64,000 nt of DNA from NCBI GenBank assembly GCA_038230335.1, contig JBBRNL010000012.1, forward strand, positions 4,909 through 68,908. Reading direction: 5' to 3'. This document shows positions 42,708-51,986 of the stretch, piece after piece (the stretch's first letter is position 1; the number at the start of each line of letters is the position of its first letter). The notes beneath the pieces are model-generated. The model worked only from the letters and a program-made list of their open reading frames with translations. It did no database searches and was not told the origin of the DNA. This stretch comes from JBBRDU01 sp038230335 (GTDB lineage: Bacteria; Verrucomicrobiota; Verrucomicrobiia; Chthoniobacterales; UBA10450). The position numbers and the translations under genes were made by a program.

Positions 42708-45700
42708 GTCAGGACCTGCTCCGCGCTGGCGTGCTCTGGAACTTCGGCGCCGGACTTGCCGTCGCCCCGAGCCCCTGCAATCGCGTTGGAAATCGCTTCG
42801 CAAGTCGCGGGGGAGGCCAGATGAATTTCCCGGCCGGGCTGACCGAAGGCCGCGATCGCATCGCGAATGGCTTCGCGTACCGAGAAAGCAAGCATGAGCG
42901 GTGGCTCTCCCACGGCCTTGCTCCCGTGAATCACATTGGCCTGTGTTGCTTCGGACAAAAACGCGACATTAAAAATCTGCGGCATGTCACCGATCGCCGG
43001 GATCTTGTAGGTGTCAGGGGAATGAGTGAGCAACTGCCCTTTGGAATCCCAGACCAGTTCCTCCGCCGTTAACCATCCGGCGCCCTGGACGAAGCCGCCC
43101 TCGATCTGTCCGCGCGCCACGCCACGATTCACCGCGTCGCCCGCATCTTGCAGAATGTCGACGCGCGTGATCTGCATCATGCCGGTGAAGCCATCGACCT
43201 CCACTTCGGTAACGGCCGCGCCCACCGCAAAGTAGTGGAAGGGCTTGCCGCGCCCGGTCTCTCGATCAAAATGAATATCCGGAGTGCGGTAAAAACCGGT
43301 CGCGCTCAAACTCGTGCGTGCGAAGTAGGCGCGTTGAAAAAGTTCGGCCTGGGGAATTTCCACGTCAGGTGCATCCGCATCGGAAATCGCATTGTTTGTG
43401 AACAAGATCCTACTCTCGGCCGGAGTGCGATGGTTTTTCTCTTTCAGCATTTCCACCGCGAACGGCAGGAGGCGCGAACGCAAAATGTCGCAGCCATTTT
43501 TGACCGCCGCACCGTTTAAATCAGTTCCACAGGAAGCAGCCGTGGCTGATGTATTAGGCACCTTGTCCGTGCGCGTGTTCATCACGCGAACGCGCTCAGA
43601 CGTGAGACCCAACTCCCGGGCCGCGATGGCGCGAATATTCGTATGCACGCCTTGTCCCATTTCCGTGCCGCCATGATTGATCTGCGCCGTTCCATCCTGA
43701 TAAAGGTGGATGAGCGCTCCGGCCTGGTTGAGATGAGTAGTGGTGAAGGAAATCCCGAACTTTACTGGTGTCATGGCGAGGCCACGTTTCCGATGTGGGT
43801 GTTGTTCGTTCCACTTTCGCAATGCGATCCGCCGCGTGTCGAAATCGCTCGATTCAGTGAGTTCGCGCCAGACCCGCTGAATGCGATTGTCTTCAATCTC
43901 CTGCCCGTATGGCGTGGTGTTCGTTTCGCCCGTCCCGCGATAAAGATTTCGCGCGCGCACCGTTTCCGGGGCGATCCCGGTGCGTCGCGCCACGCGATCC
44001 AGGATTTCCTCGATCACGAACATGCCTTGAGGCCCGCCGAATCCGCGGAAGGCGGTGTTGGACGCCAGGTTCGTTTTGGCGACCGCTCCGCTGAAGGCGA
44101 CGTGCGGGATATAATATGAGTTATCGAGATGGAAGACGGCGCGATCGGTCACGGCGCGCGACAAATCGAGAGACCAGCCACCGTTGGAAAACAAGTTTAC
44201 TTCGGCCGCGTGCAGCAGGCCATCGGGACCGAAGCCGACCCGAAATTTTCCGAGGAACGGATGGCGCTTGCCTGTAATCATCATGTCTTGATCGCGGTTC
44301 AATCGGAAACGGACTTTGCGTCCGGTCTTGCTCGCAGCCAGAGCGGCGAGCGCGGCAATGGTGGCGGCCTGTGTTTCTTTCCCGCCAAACCCTCCACCCA
44401 TGCGGGGGCACTCGATGACCACGCTGTGCATGGGGAGCGCGAGCACGTGCGCAACGATGTGCTGAACTTCGGAAGGATGTTGCGTGGATGAGCTGACGAA
44501 TATTGTGCCGTCCTCGCCGCACTCGGCCCAGGCCGCGTTCGTTTCGAGATAAAAATGATCCTGTCCGCCGAACGAGATTTCCCCTTCCAGTTGCAAAGGC
44601 GCATCGCGCAAAGCCGTCTCAACATCACCGCGTCGGATGTGATTAGGCTCCGTGTGAAAACTTTTCCCGGCGATCGCTTCTTCGATGGCGAAGATCGGCG
44701 GGAGCGCCTCGTACTCGACGATCACCTGCGCGGCCGCCGCCCGGCAAAGCTCCGCCGTCTCGCCCACGACAAGGGCAATAATTTGACCGTGGTAGAATGC
44801 TTCCTTGTCGGCCAAAAGGATTTCGTCATGGCGAACTGCTCCCACGTCATTCAATCCCGGGACATCCTCGGCCAGGAGGACCGCGCAAATGCCCGGCATG
44901 TTTCGAGCGGCTGAAACGTCGCGCCGCATGATGCGGGCATGCGCGTGTGGAGAACAGACCGGCCAGACTTCCAGCATGTTGTGGCCGCAGGGAAGATCGT
45001 CCACGTAGATGGCCTGGCCGGTCGTGTGTTTATGTCCGCTCTCGTGCGGCAGAGCGGGTTCGCGTTCTCCTAACGAACGAGCTATCGCCTGAGCGGGCTG
45101 GGCTTCGCGCTCGTCATGAAAAAATTTGTGCAGGAGGTTCGTAATGAGTCGTCCACGGAAGGCGGCGTGGCCGCGCACGTCGGATATGGGAGTGAACTCT
45201 TGCGTGAGAATGGGCAGGACCGCGTGCAGCGTCGCTTCGCCCCATTTTCGGCCTAGCAACGCTTCTTCCGTCCGTCGTGCGCGCGCCGGCAGGGCGGCGA
45301 CCCCGCCAAAGGCCAGCCGCACGTGAGTGATCACTCCAGTTTCGTCGAGTCCCATGCTAAAGCAGGCGGCCACCGTGCTGATGTCCATTTCCCGACGCTT
45401 CGAAACCTTGTAGAATTTGCGGCGAAGCCCTGCATGTTTCCGAGATCGAGGAATCAAAATCGTTTTTAAAATTTCCCCCGAAGTGAGGGTTGTCTTGCGA
45501 TAGGAGACAAAGAAATCCTCCATCGACACGACGCGTTCGCCGCTGGCCGAAGCGAGGACAAGGCGCGCGCCCAGCGCTAACAGGACGGGCGCACAGTCTC
45601 CGATGGGAGAGGCGGTCACAAGATTCCCCCCCATGGTGGCGCGGTTGCGAATCTGCCGTGAGCCGAAAAGATGGAGCATGTCCGCGATCTCGGGAAATTC

Positions 45701-46507
45701 CGCACCGATCGCTTCATCCACACGCGTCAGCGTGGCGGCCGCTCCGATGCTCCATTCGTCCGGGCTCGAGATGATTTTCCCCAACTCGGAAATTCCTTCG
45801 ACCGAGATGAGGGTTGGGAACTTGTGATAACGCTTCGTAATGTCGAGGCCGAGCTCGGTCGCGCCGGCGATGAGCCGGCCTTCCGGATATTTCGCCATCA
45901 AGGCGAATAACTGTTTGAGAGAAACCGGTCGCAGGAATTTCTCGCCCTTGTGCGAATACTTCAAGGGGGCGAGCCGGCGTGGTGCGCTCGCTAGTTGAGT
46001 TGCGAACGCATCTTTGTCGGTGCGTTGCGCAAAAGCGTCGGCGGCGGCGTCGCGAATGGCGCGGTAGCCGGTGCAGCGGCACAGGTTTCCGCATAACTGT
46101 TCGTCCAGTTGAGCAGATGTCTTGAGATTCTTGCGATAGAAGCCCTCAAACATCGACATGATGAAACCGGGCGTGCAATAGCCGCATTGTGAGCCGTGGT
46201 TATCGACCATGGCCTGTTGGACCGGGTGCAATCGATCGCCCGCTACTCCTTCCACCGTCACAACCTCCCGGCCCGCCATGAGGGGAAGTGGAACGAGACA
46301 GCTGTTAATCGATCGGTAGCACAATTTGCCTTTGCCATCGCGATCTATGATTGCGACGGAACAGGCCCCGCAGTCGCCTTCCGCGCAGCCTTCCTTCGAA
46401 CCGGTTAGGCCGCCGCTCCGCAGCCAGTCGAGCAACGTAGTATTAGGCGAAACCGAATCGACGCGAACCTCTTTACCGTTCAGTCGGAATTCGAGCGCGT
46501 TGTCCAT
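42704..46507 (-). CDS. xdh: Single-chain xanthine dehydrogenase (FeS/FAD and Mo halves fused)
   Basis: Oxidises hypoxanthine to xanthine and urate. At 1267 residues it holds all cofactors in one chain, as in eukaryotes, whereas many bacteria use separate XdhA and XdhB. The first 2Fe-2S cluster uses C41, C46, C49 and C70; the second uses C108, C111, C143 and C145. The FAD domain (about 190-370) and its C-terminal partner follow. The molybdenum domain starts near 500, with MGGGFGGKETQ and the catalytic glutamate in KAVGEPPL. The ATG overlaps the DUF6986 stop by one base and its stop overlaps the ade start by 4 bases. Confidence 0.95.
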   Translation of the reverse strand: MDNALEFRLNGKEVRVDSVSPNTTLLDWLRSGGLTGSKEGCAEGDCGACSVAIIDRDGKGKLCYRSINSCLVPLPLMAGREVVTVEGVAGDRLHPVQQAMVDNHGSQCGYCTPGFIMSMFEGFYRKNLKTSAQLDEQLCGNLCRCTGYRAIRDAAADAFAQRTDKDAFATQLASAPRRLAPLKYSHKGEKFLRPVSLKQLFALMAKYPEGRLIAGATELGLDITKRYHKFPTLISVEGISELGKIISSPDEWSIGAAATLTRVDEAIGAEFPEIADMLHLFGSRQIRNRATMGGNLVTASPIGDCAPVLLALGARLVLASASGERVVSMEDFFVSYRKTTLTSGEILKTILIPRSRKHAGLRRKFYKVSKRREMDISTVAACFSMGLDETGVITHVRLAFGGVAALPARARRTEEALLGRKWGEATLHAVLPILTQEFTPISDVRGHAAFRGRLITNLLHKFFHDEREAQPAQAIARSLGEREPALPHESGHKHTTGQAIYVDDLPCGHNMLEVWPVCSPHAHARIMRRDVSAARNMPGICAVLLAEDVPGLNDVGAVRHDEILLADKEAFYHGQIIALVVGETAELCRAAAAQVIVEYEALPPIFAIEEAIAGKSFHTEPNHIRRGDVETALRDAPLQLEGEISFGGQDHFYLETNAAWAECGEDGTIFVSSSTQHPSEVQHIVAHVLALPMHSVVIECPRMGGGFGGKETQAATIAALAALAASKTGRKVRFRLNRDQDMMITGKRHPFLGKFRVGFGPDGLLHAAEVNLFSNGGWSLDLSRAVTDRAVFHLDNSYYIPHVAFSGAVAKTNLASNTAFRGFGGPQGMFVIEEILDRVARRTGIAPETVRARNLYRGTGETNTTPYGQEIEDNRIQRVWRELTESSDFDTRRIALRKWNEQHPHRKRGLAMTPVKFGISFTTTHLNQAGALIHLYQDGTAQINHGGTEMGQGVHTNIRAIAARELGLTSERVRVMNTRTDKVPNTSATAASCGTDLNGAAVKNGCDILRSRLLPFAVEMLKEKNHRTPAESRILFTNNAISDADAPDVEIPQAELFQRAYFARTSLSATGFYRTPDIHFDRETGRGKPFHYFAVGAAVTEVEVDGFTGMMQITRVDILQDAGDAVNRGVARGQIEGGFVQGAGWLTAEELVWDSKGQLLTHSPDTYKIPAIGDMPQIFNVAFLSEATQANVIHGSKAVGEPPLMLAFSVREAIRDAIAAFGQPGREIHLASPATCEAISNAIAGARGDGKSGAEVPEHASAEQVLT

Positions 46508-47862
46508 TAACCGCGACGGCCTTGCAAGATTTTCAGGAAAGAACGCGAACGCAATTCTTCCATGGTCAGACCCGTGGCCAAGGCTTCGCTTTCGCTAATC
46601 GCGCCACAGGCGAGACCGCGCAGAAAAAAATTGAGAAGACCCTGGCCGGTGGCTGCATCGTCGAAGACGTCGCCGAAAAGCGAGGCGAGTGCGGCCTTCT
46701 CGACAAAAGCGGTCAGCCGGTTCGCGGCGCTCTCCAGTCCGGCCAAAAAGAAAAGATAAACGGCTGCGTAACGAGTAACCAGCTGAGCGGGGTGCAGGTC
46801 CCACCCTTGATAGAAACCGGTGCGCAGGGAATGAAGATTATCCTCGAAGCCGCGACGCCACGCCTGATGCACTGCTTCGCGATTGGCCTGCTCCTGTTCG
46901 GCCGTGAGCTTGCCGCCCGGCACGGCGCGGTGCGGACCGACCGGGAGAATATTGGTCGCGCCATCGGAAAGGTGAGTGCCGGTGCCGGCCAGCGACACGA
47001 GCATCATCTGGCGAGCGAAATCGCAAGCCGGGTGGCCCATCGCCTGGTAGGCAGCGGTGATCCCGCTCGAAGCGGTATAATCGTAAACGCCGAAATGCAC
47101 GCTTCCGCATCTTCCGTCGGCCGCATCAACCATGGCATGCAAGGCAATCTCGCCATGCGAATTGATGATGGACTGCGGCGTCTCGATCATCGGTTCGATC
47201 TTGAGTGAACCGGTCGGTAGTCCGGCCTTCCTTTCGAGCAACGCGAAGAGGCGCACGGCCGCGTGCATCTGCTCGGGCACTTGAATTTTCGGAACGGTCA
47301 CGACGAAGTTGTTCGGAAGTTTTCCGGTGGTCTCCGTGGCCAATGAGGTAATGAAAATGTCGAGTGTGCGAAAACTGCGCGTGCGCAGGTCTTCGTTGAG
47401 CGGTTTGATGCGAATGCCAATGAAGGGCGGGAGAGTTCCATTGCGCATTCCTTGCGCGACTTCCAATGCGCTGGAGGCGGCGTGTTGATCTTCCTCGTCG
47501 TCGGGCCGGTTCCCGTAACCGTCTTCGAAATCGAGACGGAAATCCTCCACCGGCTCGCGTTGCAGCTTCTCTACAATCCGATCGTAAATCTTTCGCATGA
47601 GCGCCTTGTCCTCGCTCAAACCGAGTGCGCTCGTGAGCGCGGTCGCGTCGGGTGCATGCTCGCGCAGGCTGCGCTGCGCCACCTCACCCAGTTTCTGCGC
47701 CGAATCAGCCTTGAAAAGGTGCGCTCCGCCGTAAACTGTGTGAACCGCCTGGCGCCGGTCCGATTCGCCCGGATAGCGGCGCATGAATTCCTTGTTGGCC
47801 GCGCTCAGCTCGGCCACGACGGAAGCAAGTTCGTTTGAAGTAATGCTGGTGCGAGGTGTCAA
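46507..47862 (-). CDS. DUF6986 aldolase-like protein in purine cluster
   Basis: A 451-residue protein of the DUF6986 type, a family in the aldolase/citrate-lyase TIM-barrel superfamily that I recall from actinobacterial purine degradation clusters. Visible metal-site-like parts are LDFEDGYGNRP, GIRIKPL, IEPMIETPQSI and VHFGVYDYTASSG. These resemble the Mg-binding core of the malate synthase and citrate lyase group. The start appears to be TTG; the ATG at 47784 is an alternative. It sits between allantoinase and xanthine dehydrogenase and its stop overlaps the xanthine dehydrogenase ATG by one base, which suggests a role in processing ureidoglycolate, glyoxylate or a product. The reaction is unknown. 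Confidence 0.8.
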   Translation of the reverse strand: MTPRTSITSNELASVVAELSAANKEFMRRYPGESDRRQAVHTVYGGAHLFKADSAQKLGEVAQRSLREHAPDATALTSALGLSEDKALMRKIYDRIVEKLQREPVEDFRLDFEDGYGNRPDDEEDQHAASSALEVAQGMRNGTLPPFIGIRIKPLNEDLRTRSFRTLDIFITSLATETTGKLPNNFVVTVPKIQVPEQMHAAVRLFALLERKAGLPTGSLKIEPMIETPQSIINSHGEIALHAMVDAADGRCGSVHFGVYDYTASSGITAAYQAMGHPACDFARQMMLVSLAGTGTHLSDGATNILPVGPHRAVPGGKLTAEQEQANREAVHQAWRRGFEDNLHSLRTGFYQGWDLHPAQLVTRYAAVYLFFLAGLESAANRLTAFVEKAALASLFGDVFDDAATGQGLLNFFLRGLACGAISESEALATGLTMEELRSRSFLKILQGRRG

Positions 47863-47899
47863 AGCGGTCGGCGATTAACGTCTTTATAATAATTGCAGC

Positions 47900-49222
47900 T
47901 CATGAAGGATCCGGCCTAACGAAGTGACCACCGGCTCGAGGGATAATATTAACACCATCGAAAATTGTCTGCCCGCGTAAAATCGTGCGAACCACGCGGC
48001 AACGCAGTTTATGGCCGAGGTAGGGGCTCTGACGATGCCGGTAGCGCAGGGTCCCGGCCGAAATCATGTCGCCATTCTCCGGATCCATGAATGTCAGGTC
48101 CGCGTCTTTTCCCAGGACGATCCCACCTTTGGCGGCAATCCGGAACCGCTCCGCCACGTTACGGCTGGTCCAACCGGCGATTTGTTCGGGTGTTATTTCC
48201 TGTTCCGGATCCTGCGCGGCATTGACCAGCAACGGCAACAAATGCTGGCAACTCGAGATCCCGCCCCAGACTTGGAAAAAATTGGAACTTTCTTTCATTT
48301 CCGACGGAGAAGGAGAGTGATCCGAGCCGATTGTGGTCACGTCGGGTAGGCGACTCCACAAGCCGCGCTGCTCTGCGATGGAGCGGAGCGGGGGAGCACA
48401 TTTCGCGGTTGCGCCGATGTCCTGCATATCAGTTCCGCATAGCACAAGATAATGAGGGCAAGTTTCGCACGTCACGTCCACACCTTTCGCGCGCGCTTCC
48501 GCCACGAGCTCTACGCCGCTGCCGCAGCTCACATGCACGATGTGCAGACGACACCCGGTTTCGTGAGCGACTTCGATGGCCGAGCGAATGGCTTCCAGTT
48601 CAGCTTCAACGGGGCGGCTTTCGAGGTAGTCGGCCACCGTGGTCTGGCCGGCAGACAATCGAGCTTCGGTCAGCGCCCGTGTCATTTCTTCAGACTCGGC
48701 GTGAACCGCCACAAGCATTCCGAGATCAGCGGCAATGCGCATGCCCTCGCGGAGCGTCGCGAGATTTACATGGGGAAAATCGTCGATGCCACTGTTGCAC
48801 ATGAACGCTTTCAGGCCGACCACTCCGCGGTCGCGCAGCGCCTCGAGTTGACTGCTGTTTCCGGGAACCAGTCCGCCCCAGAGCCCGAAGTCCACGATCG
48901 AATTTTGCCCAGCCGCGGCACGTTTTACGTCGAAACTCCGTGCGTCAATCGTAGGCGGATGCGCGTTCAGCGGCATATCAAACACAGTGGTGGTGCCGCC
49001 CGCAGCGGCCGCGTGTGAGCCCGTCTCGAAACCTTCCCAATCGGTTCGCCCTGGCTCGTTGAAATGAACGTGCGCATCGATCACGCCTGCGAACACAGCC
49101 AGCCCGCTCGCATCAAATTCTTCGACGGCCGAGCCTTTAAGATTTGGACCGATCGCGACGAATTTCCCATCGCTGATTCCAATGTCTTGCCCGCTCCGCA
49201 CGAGCACATCGAAATCACTCAT
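47900..49222 (-). CDS. allB: Allantoinase
   Basis: Hydrolyses allantoin to allantoate. The 440-residue protein has the cyclic amidohydrolase metal site: H51 and H53 (HVHFNEP), carboxylated K138 in VVGLKAFMCN, His in AVHAES and HIVHVSCG, and Asp in GSDHSPSP. The match to allantoinase rather than dihydropyrimidinase is seen in HVHFNEPGRTDWEGF. Allantoicase lies upstream with 40 bases between, and the DUF6986 gene lies 37 bases downstream. It forms part of the minus-strand purine run. Confidence 0.95.
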   Translation of the reverse strand: MSDFDVLVRSGQDIGISDGKFVAIGPNLKGSAVEEFDASGLAVFAGVIDAHVHFNEPGRTDWEGFETGSHAAAAGGTTTVFDMPLNAHPPTIDARSFDVKRAAAGQNSIVDFGLWGGLVPGNSSQLEALRDRGVVGLKAFMCNSGIDDFPHVNLATLREGMRIAADLGMLVAVHAESEEMTRALTEARLSAGQTTVADYLESRPVEAELEAIRSAIEVAHETGCRLHIVHVSCGSGVELVAEARAKGVDVTCETCPHYLVLCGTDMQDIGATAKCAPPLRSIAEQRGLWSRLPDVTTIGSDHSPSPSEMKESSNFFQVWGGISSCQHLLPLLVNAAQDPEQEITPEQIAGWTSRNVAERFRIAAKGGIVLGKDADLTFMDPENGDMISAGTLRYRHRQSPYLGHKLRCRVVRTILRGQTIFDGVNIIPRAGGHFVRPDPS

Positions 49223-49262
49223 GGTGCGCCTTTGTCCGGCCGCACGTTGATTACGGCAAAGA

Positions 49263-50279
49263 TCATTCCCGCGTTCCCCACACGCGAAGCCTGCTGACTC
49301 CGCCGTCGGGATAGATATTCAGACGGATGTGGGAACAGTCGTTCATACCGGAAAGTTCCTTTTCGAAGAAATGTCGAGTGTCGGCTTTCAGTTTGGTCTT
49401 GGGGAGGATCTCCCTCCAAACCGTGGTCGCACTGTTCAGATCCTCGGTCGAAGCGCCGGGCGCCGCGCATCCTTCGATCGAACATGTATCAGGATAGTTC
49501 CCTTTAAAGTGGTTGGTATCGACTTCGATCTTGCGGATCGTTCCAGCCCTTCCGAGTCGCAAGATAATCCAATCGTATCCGGGCCCGCGCCGGCGCTTGG
49601 TTTCCCACCCGTCCCCCATGTTCTCGGATCGGCCTGGCATGACCAGGTTGTTCATCGAACTGAAGAACATGTCGCTGCAGGCCAGCGGCACGCCTCCATT
49701 CTCGACGGCCGCCAGGTCGACCAGTTCCTCCTGCTTCAGCTTGCTCCAATCGGGCACCACCGTGCCATAGAGGCGAAGGCGCGCCACGCCGCCATCGGGA
49801 AAGATGTTGAGCCGCACGTGCGTCCATGTCCGGTCGCTCGTGACGGCGAAAGGATTCTGCGCTCCCGGGTTTAACGGCGATTGGGCGAGAATTTCTGTCC
49901 AGGAAAGCCCTTCCACCGCTGTGTTCTCGCTCGGAAAGCTGTCCGCCAGGCAAAGTGCGTCGAGCGATGCGAACGGTGGATGATTCCCGAGGAAGTGATT
50001 CGTATCGATGTCGACCTGCTGGATGATGCCGCGCAATCCCAACTGAACAACACACCAGTCATTCCCCGGGATGCGGCGCCGGCGGCTTTCCCATCCATCC
50101 ATCCATTTGCCGCGGTCCGTGTACTTATCAGGGATGAAAATGCCGCGGCCTGGCTTGAGCAGGTTCTCCTTCTCCGCGAAGAACTCGTCATTTGCGAGCA
50201 GGGCTGCGCCGCCGATGCGAGCCGCGGCCAGGTCGACCAGGCCGACGGGCGGCGATGTTTTCGAATCTATCGGATTCAC
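49263..50279 (-). CDS. alc: Allantoicase
   Basis: Splits allantoate into ureidoglycolate and urea. The 338-residue protein is an internal duplication of two jelly-roll units, roughly residues 15-170 and 185-335, each beginning VDLAA and containing a W(E/W)(S/T)(R/K)RRR stretch and VDTNHFKGN-type motif (IDTNHFLGN in the first, VDTNHFKGN in the second). This is the typical allantoicase architecture. The HIU hydrolase gene lies 12 bases upstream. With it, allantoate goes by the allantoicase branch, so the cell releases urea directly. Confidence 0.95.
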   Translation of the reverse strand: MNPIDSKTSPPVGLVDLAAARIGGAALLANDEFFAEKENLLKPGRGIFIPDKYTDRGKWMDGWESRRRRIPGNDWCVVQLGLRGIIQQVDIDTNHFLGNHPPFASLDALCLADSFPSENTAVEGLSWTEILAQSPLNPGAQNPFAVTSDRTWTHVRLNIFPDGGVARLRLYGTVVPDWSKLKQEELVDLAAVENGGVPLACSDMFFSSMNNLVMPGRSENMGDGWETKRRRGPGYDWIILRLGRAGTIRKIEVDTNHFKGNYPDTCSIEGCAAPGASTEDLNSATTVWREILPKTKLKADTRHFFEKELSGMNDCSHIRLNIYPDGGVSRLRVWGTRE

Positions 50280-50291
50280 ACGGAGGTTCGC

Positions 50292-50618
50292 CTAACTTCC
50301 TCGGTAGGTACTGTAAGCCCACGGGGAGACGAGGAGCGGAATGTGATACTTCGCGCTCGCGTCCGAAATCGTGAAACGCACCGGCACGCGATCGAGAAAT
50401 TTCTTTTCCCCAAAATAGTCGCCGACCAGAAAAACCAGTTCGTAATTTCCCGCTTTCATTTCACTGGCGGAAAGGAGCGGATCGTCCACGCGGCCGTCCT
50501 GGTTGGTCTGAACTGTTTTGAGCAGGCGGGACGGATCGGCCGACCAGACTTCGATGGTCATGCCCGCGGCCGGGCCACCACGCGACGTATCCAGCACATG
50601 TGTGGTGAGCACGCTCAT
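50292..50618 (-). CDS. uraH: 5-hydroxyisourate hydrolase (transthyretin-like)
   Basis: Hydrolyses 5-hydroxyisourate, the unstable product of uricase, to OHCU. The protein has 108 residues, with H7 in TTHVLDTSRG and the strictly conserved C-terminal tetrapeptide YRGS. There is no signal peptide, so it acts in the cytoplasm. Its start overlaps the stop of the OHCU decarboxylase gene by 4 bases, so the two are translated together. These two enzymes with uricase give the stereospecific route from urate to S-allantoin. Confidence 0.97.
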   Translation of the reverse strand: MSVLTTHVLDTSRGGPAAGMTIEVWSADPSRLLKTVQTNQDGRVDDPLLSASEMKAGNYELVFLVGDYFGEKKFLDRVPVRFTISDASAKYHIPLLVSPWAYSTYRGS

Positions 50619-51109
50619 TCTACAAGATCCTGTACGCGCAGATCCGCGATTTTGAAAATCTCGGCCAGAGCGATCTCCATCTCTTTCTCGCGGGAATGGT
50701 GCAGCCGAATTGGAAAGGCCTCCAGAATGGCCTCCTTTTTATTGAGACGCGCGCAGATGACAAAGGGAAACTCGAAGCGCTCCTTATAAGAAGCGTTGTA
50801 TTCCTGGAATTGCCTGACCTCGGCCGGTGTCAGGTTTCCCAGACCGGCCTTGTTCTGCTCGCGTTGCGATTCGTCCGTCAAAATGGCGTTTCCGACAAGA
50901 TCAGGGTGCGCCCGGATCAGACAAAGTTTTTCGTCATGCGACGCTTTCATGACAGTTTCACACAACGCGGCAAATAATTCGGCTCGATTCCGGAAGGGGC
51001 GTTTCGCCGCAGTGCGCGCCGCGATCCAGGGGGAATGCTCGAAGACGGGCGCGAGAAGGTTGGTGAACTCGTGCCGTTCCAAGGGGTTGATGTACTCAAC
51101 GTTTAACAT
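50615..51109 (-). CDS. uraD: 2-oxo-4-hydroxy-4-carboxy-5-ureidoimidazoline decarboxylase
   Basis: Decarboxylates OHCU to S-allantoin. It has 164 residues, in the usual range. The catalytic His is H68 within RAHPDLVG, and the helical fold elements FEHSPWIA and SQREQNKAGL match the family. It is the first gene of the minus-strand purine run. It diverges from the uricase gene with only 37 bases between the two ATG codons. Confidence 0.95.
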   Translation of the reverse strand: MLNVEYINPLERHEFTNLLAPVFEHSPWIAARTAAKRPFRNRAELFAALCETVMKASHDEKLCLIRAHPDLVGNAILTDESQREQNKAGLGNLTPAEVRQFQEYNASYKERFEFPFVICARLNKKEAILEAFPIRLHHSREKEMEIALAEIFKIADLRVQDLVE

Positions 51110-51146
51110 CGCGTTAACGGACTAAATCAATTAGTTATAAGACGCA
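51110..51146. promoter_or_regulatory. Short divergent uraD/uricase promoter region with inverted repeat
   Basis: Only 37 bases lie between the divergent start codons. They include GTTAAC at 51113-51118 and the inverted repeat ACTAA-ATCAA-TTAGT at 51121-51135, followed by a TTATAA stretch that could be a -10 box very close to the uricase ATG. This is AT-rich against a GC-rich background and looks like an operator, perhaps for a urate- or allantoin-responsive repressor. No regulator gene is adjacent. The call is based only on the pattern. Confidence 0.35.
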
Positions 51147-51986
51147 ATGCCTAAGCTGATTGCAAATCGTTATGGGAAAGCGCGGGTGCGCGTGCTGAAG
51201 ATTCTGCGCGACGGGAAAAAGCATCGCATCAAAGACATCGAAGTGTCGGCGCTTTTACAGGGTGACTTCGACTCGTCCTACACAGCTGGAGATAACACAA
51301 AAGTCGTCGCGACAGACACGATCAAGAATACGGTCAATGTCCTGGCCAAACAGCATCTGGGCGATGAGATCGAACGTTTTGCCATGGCTTTAAGCGATCA
51401 TTTTCTGAAGAGCTATCCACAGGTTCGGTCGACCACGATCGAAATCTCCGAGCGCGAGTGGGAACGGATGCAAATAGAGGGCAAACCGCATCCGCATTCC
51501 TTTCTCGGCAATAACGGATCGCGCATGTTCGCACGCGTGACGGGTCAACGGGATTCGCGCGTGGTGCAGTCGGGCGTTCGCGACCTCATCATTTTGAAAT
51601 CGACCGGCTCCGGTTTCGAGAATTATCCGCGGGACGAATTTACCACTCTGCCAGAAACGGCTGACCGGATATTGGCCACGTCGTTTACTGCGATATGGAC
51701 GTTCGAGCGTATGCCCGACAATTTCGGCACCTCTAATGCCGCCATTCTCTCCGCCATGCTGAAGGTTTTCGCGGAGAACTTCAGTCCATCCGCGCAAACG
51801 AGTTTGTTCCAGATGGGTGAAGCTGCTCTGGCGGCGTGCCCGGAAATTTCGCGTCTGGATATGGCCATGCCGAATAAGCACTGTCTGCTGATCGATCTCT
51901 CTCCATTCAAAATGGAGAACAAGAACGAAATCTTCGTGCCGATCGATGAGCCCCATGGTCAGATCGAGGCGACGGTCGAGCGATGA
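51147..51986 (+). CDS. Urate oxidase (uricase)
   Basis: A cofactor-free uricase of 279 residues oxidising urate to 5-hydroxyisourate. The active-site elements match the family: K11 near GKARVRV, the threonine of VVATDTIKN (T56, followed by D57) and the His in PNKHCLLID near residue 245. The two tandem T-fold halves are visible from length and motif order. It has no signal peptide. Its stop overlaps the xdhC start by 4 bases, so both are coupled. It is divergent from uraD, which acts two steps later. Confidence 0.96.
   Translation: MPKLIANRYGKARVRVLKILRDGKKHRIKDIEVSALLQGDFDSSYTAGDNTKVVATDTIKNTVNVLAKQHLGDEIERFAMALSDHFLKSYPQVRSTTIEISEREWERMQIEGKPHPHSFLGNNGSRMFARVTGQRDSRVVQSGVRDLIILKSTGSGFENYPRDEFTTLPETADRILATSFTAIWTFERMPDNFGTSNAAILSAMLKVFAENFSPSAQTSLFQMGEAALAACPEISRLDMAMPNKHCLLIDLSPFKMENKNEIFVPIDEPHGQIEATVER

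Noticed and set aside
41964..42824. Open frame of 286 codons antisense to adenine deaminase
   Set aside because: Shadow of the deaminase, whose frame carries conserved motifs and a 4-base overlap with xdh.
46507..47862. DUF6986 protein as a true malate synthase
   Set aside because: It lacks the length (about 530-720 residues) and the recognisable malate synthase C-terminal part; only the general metal-site pattern is shared.
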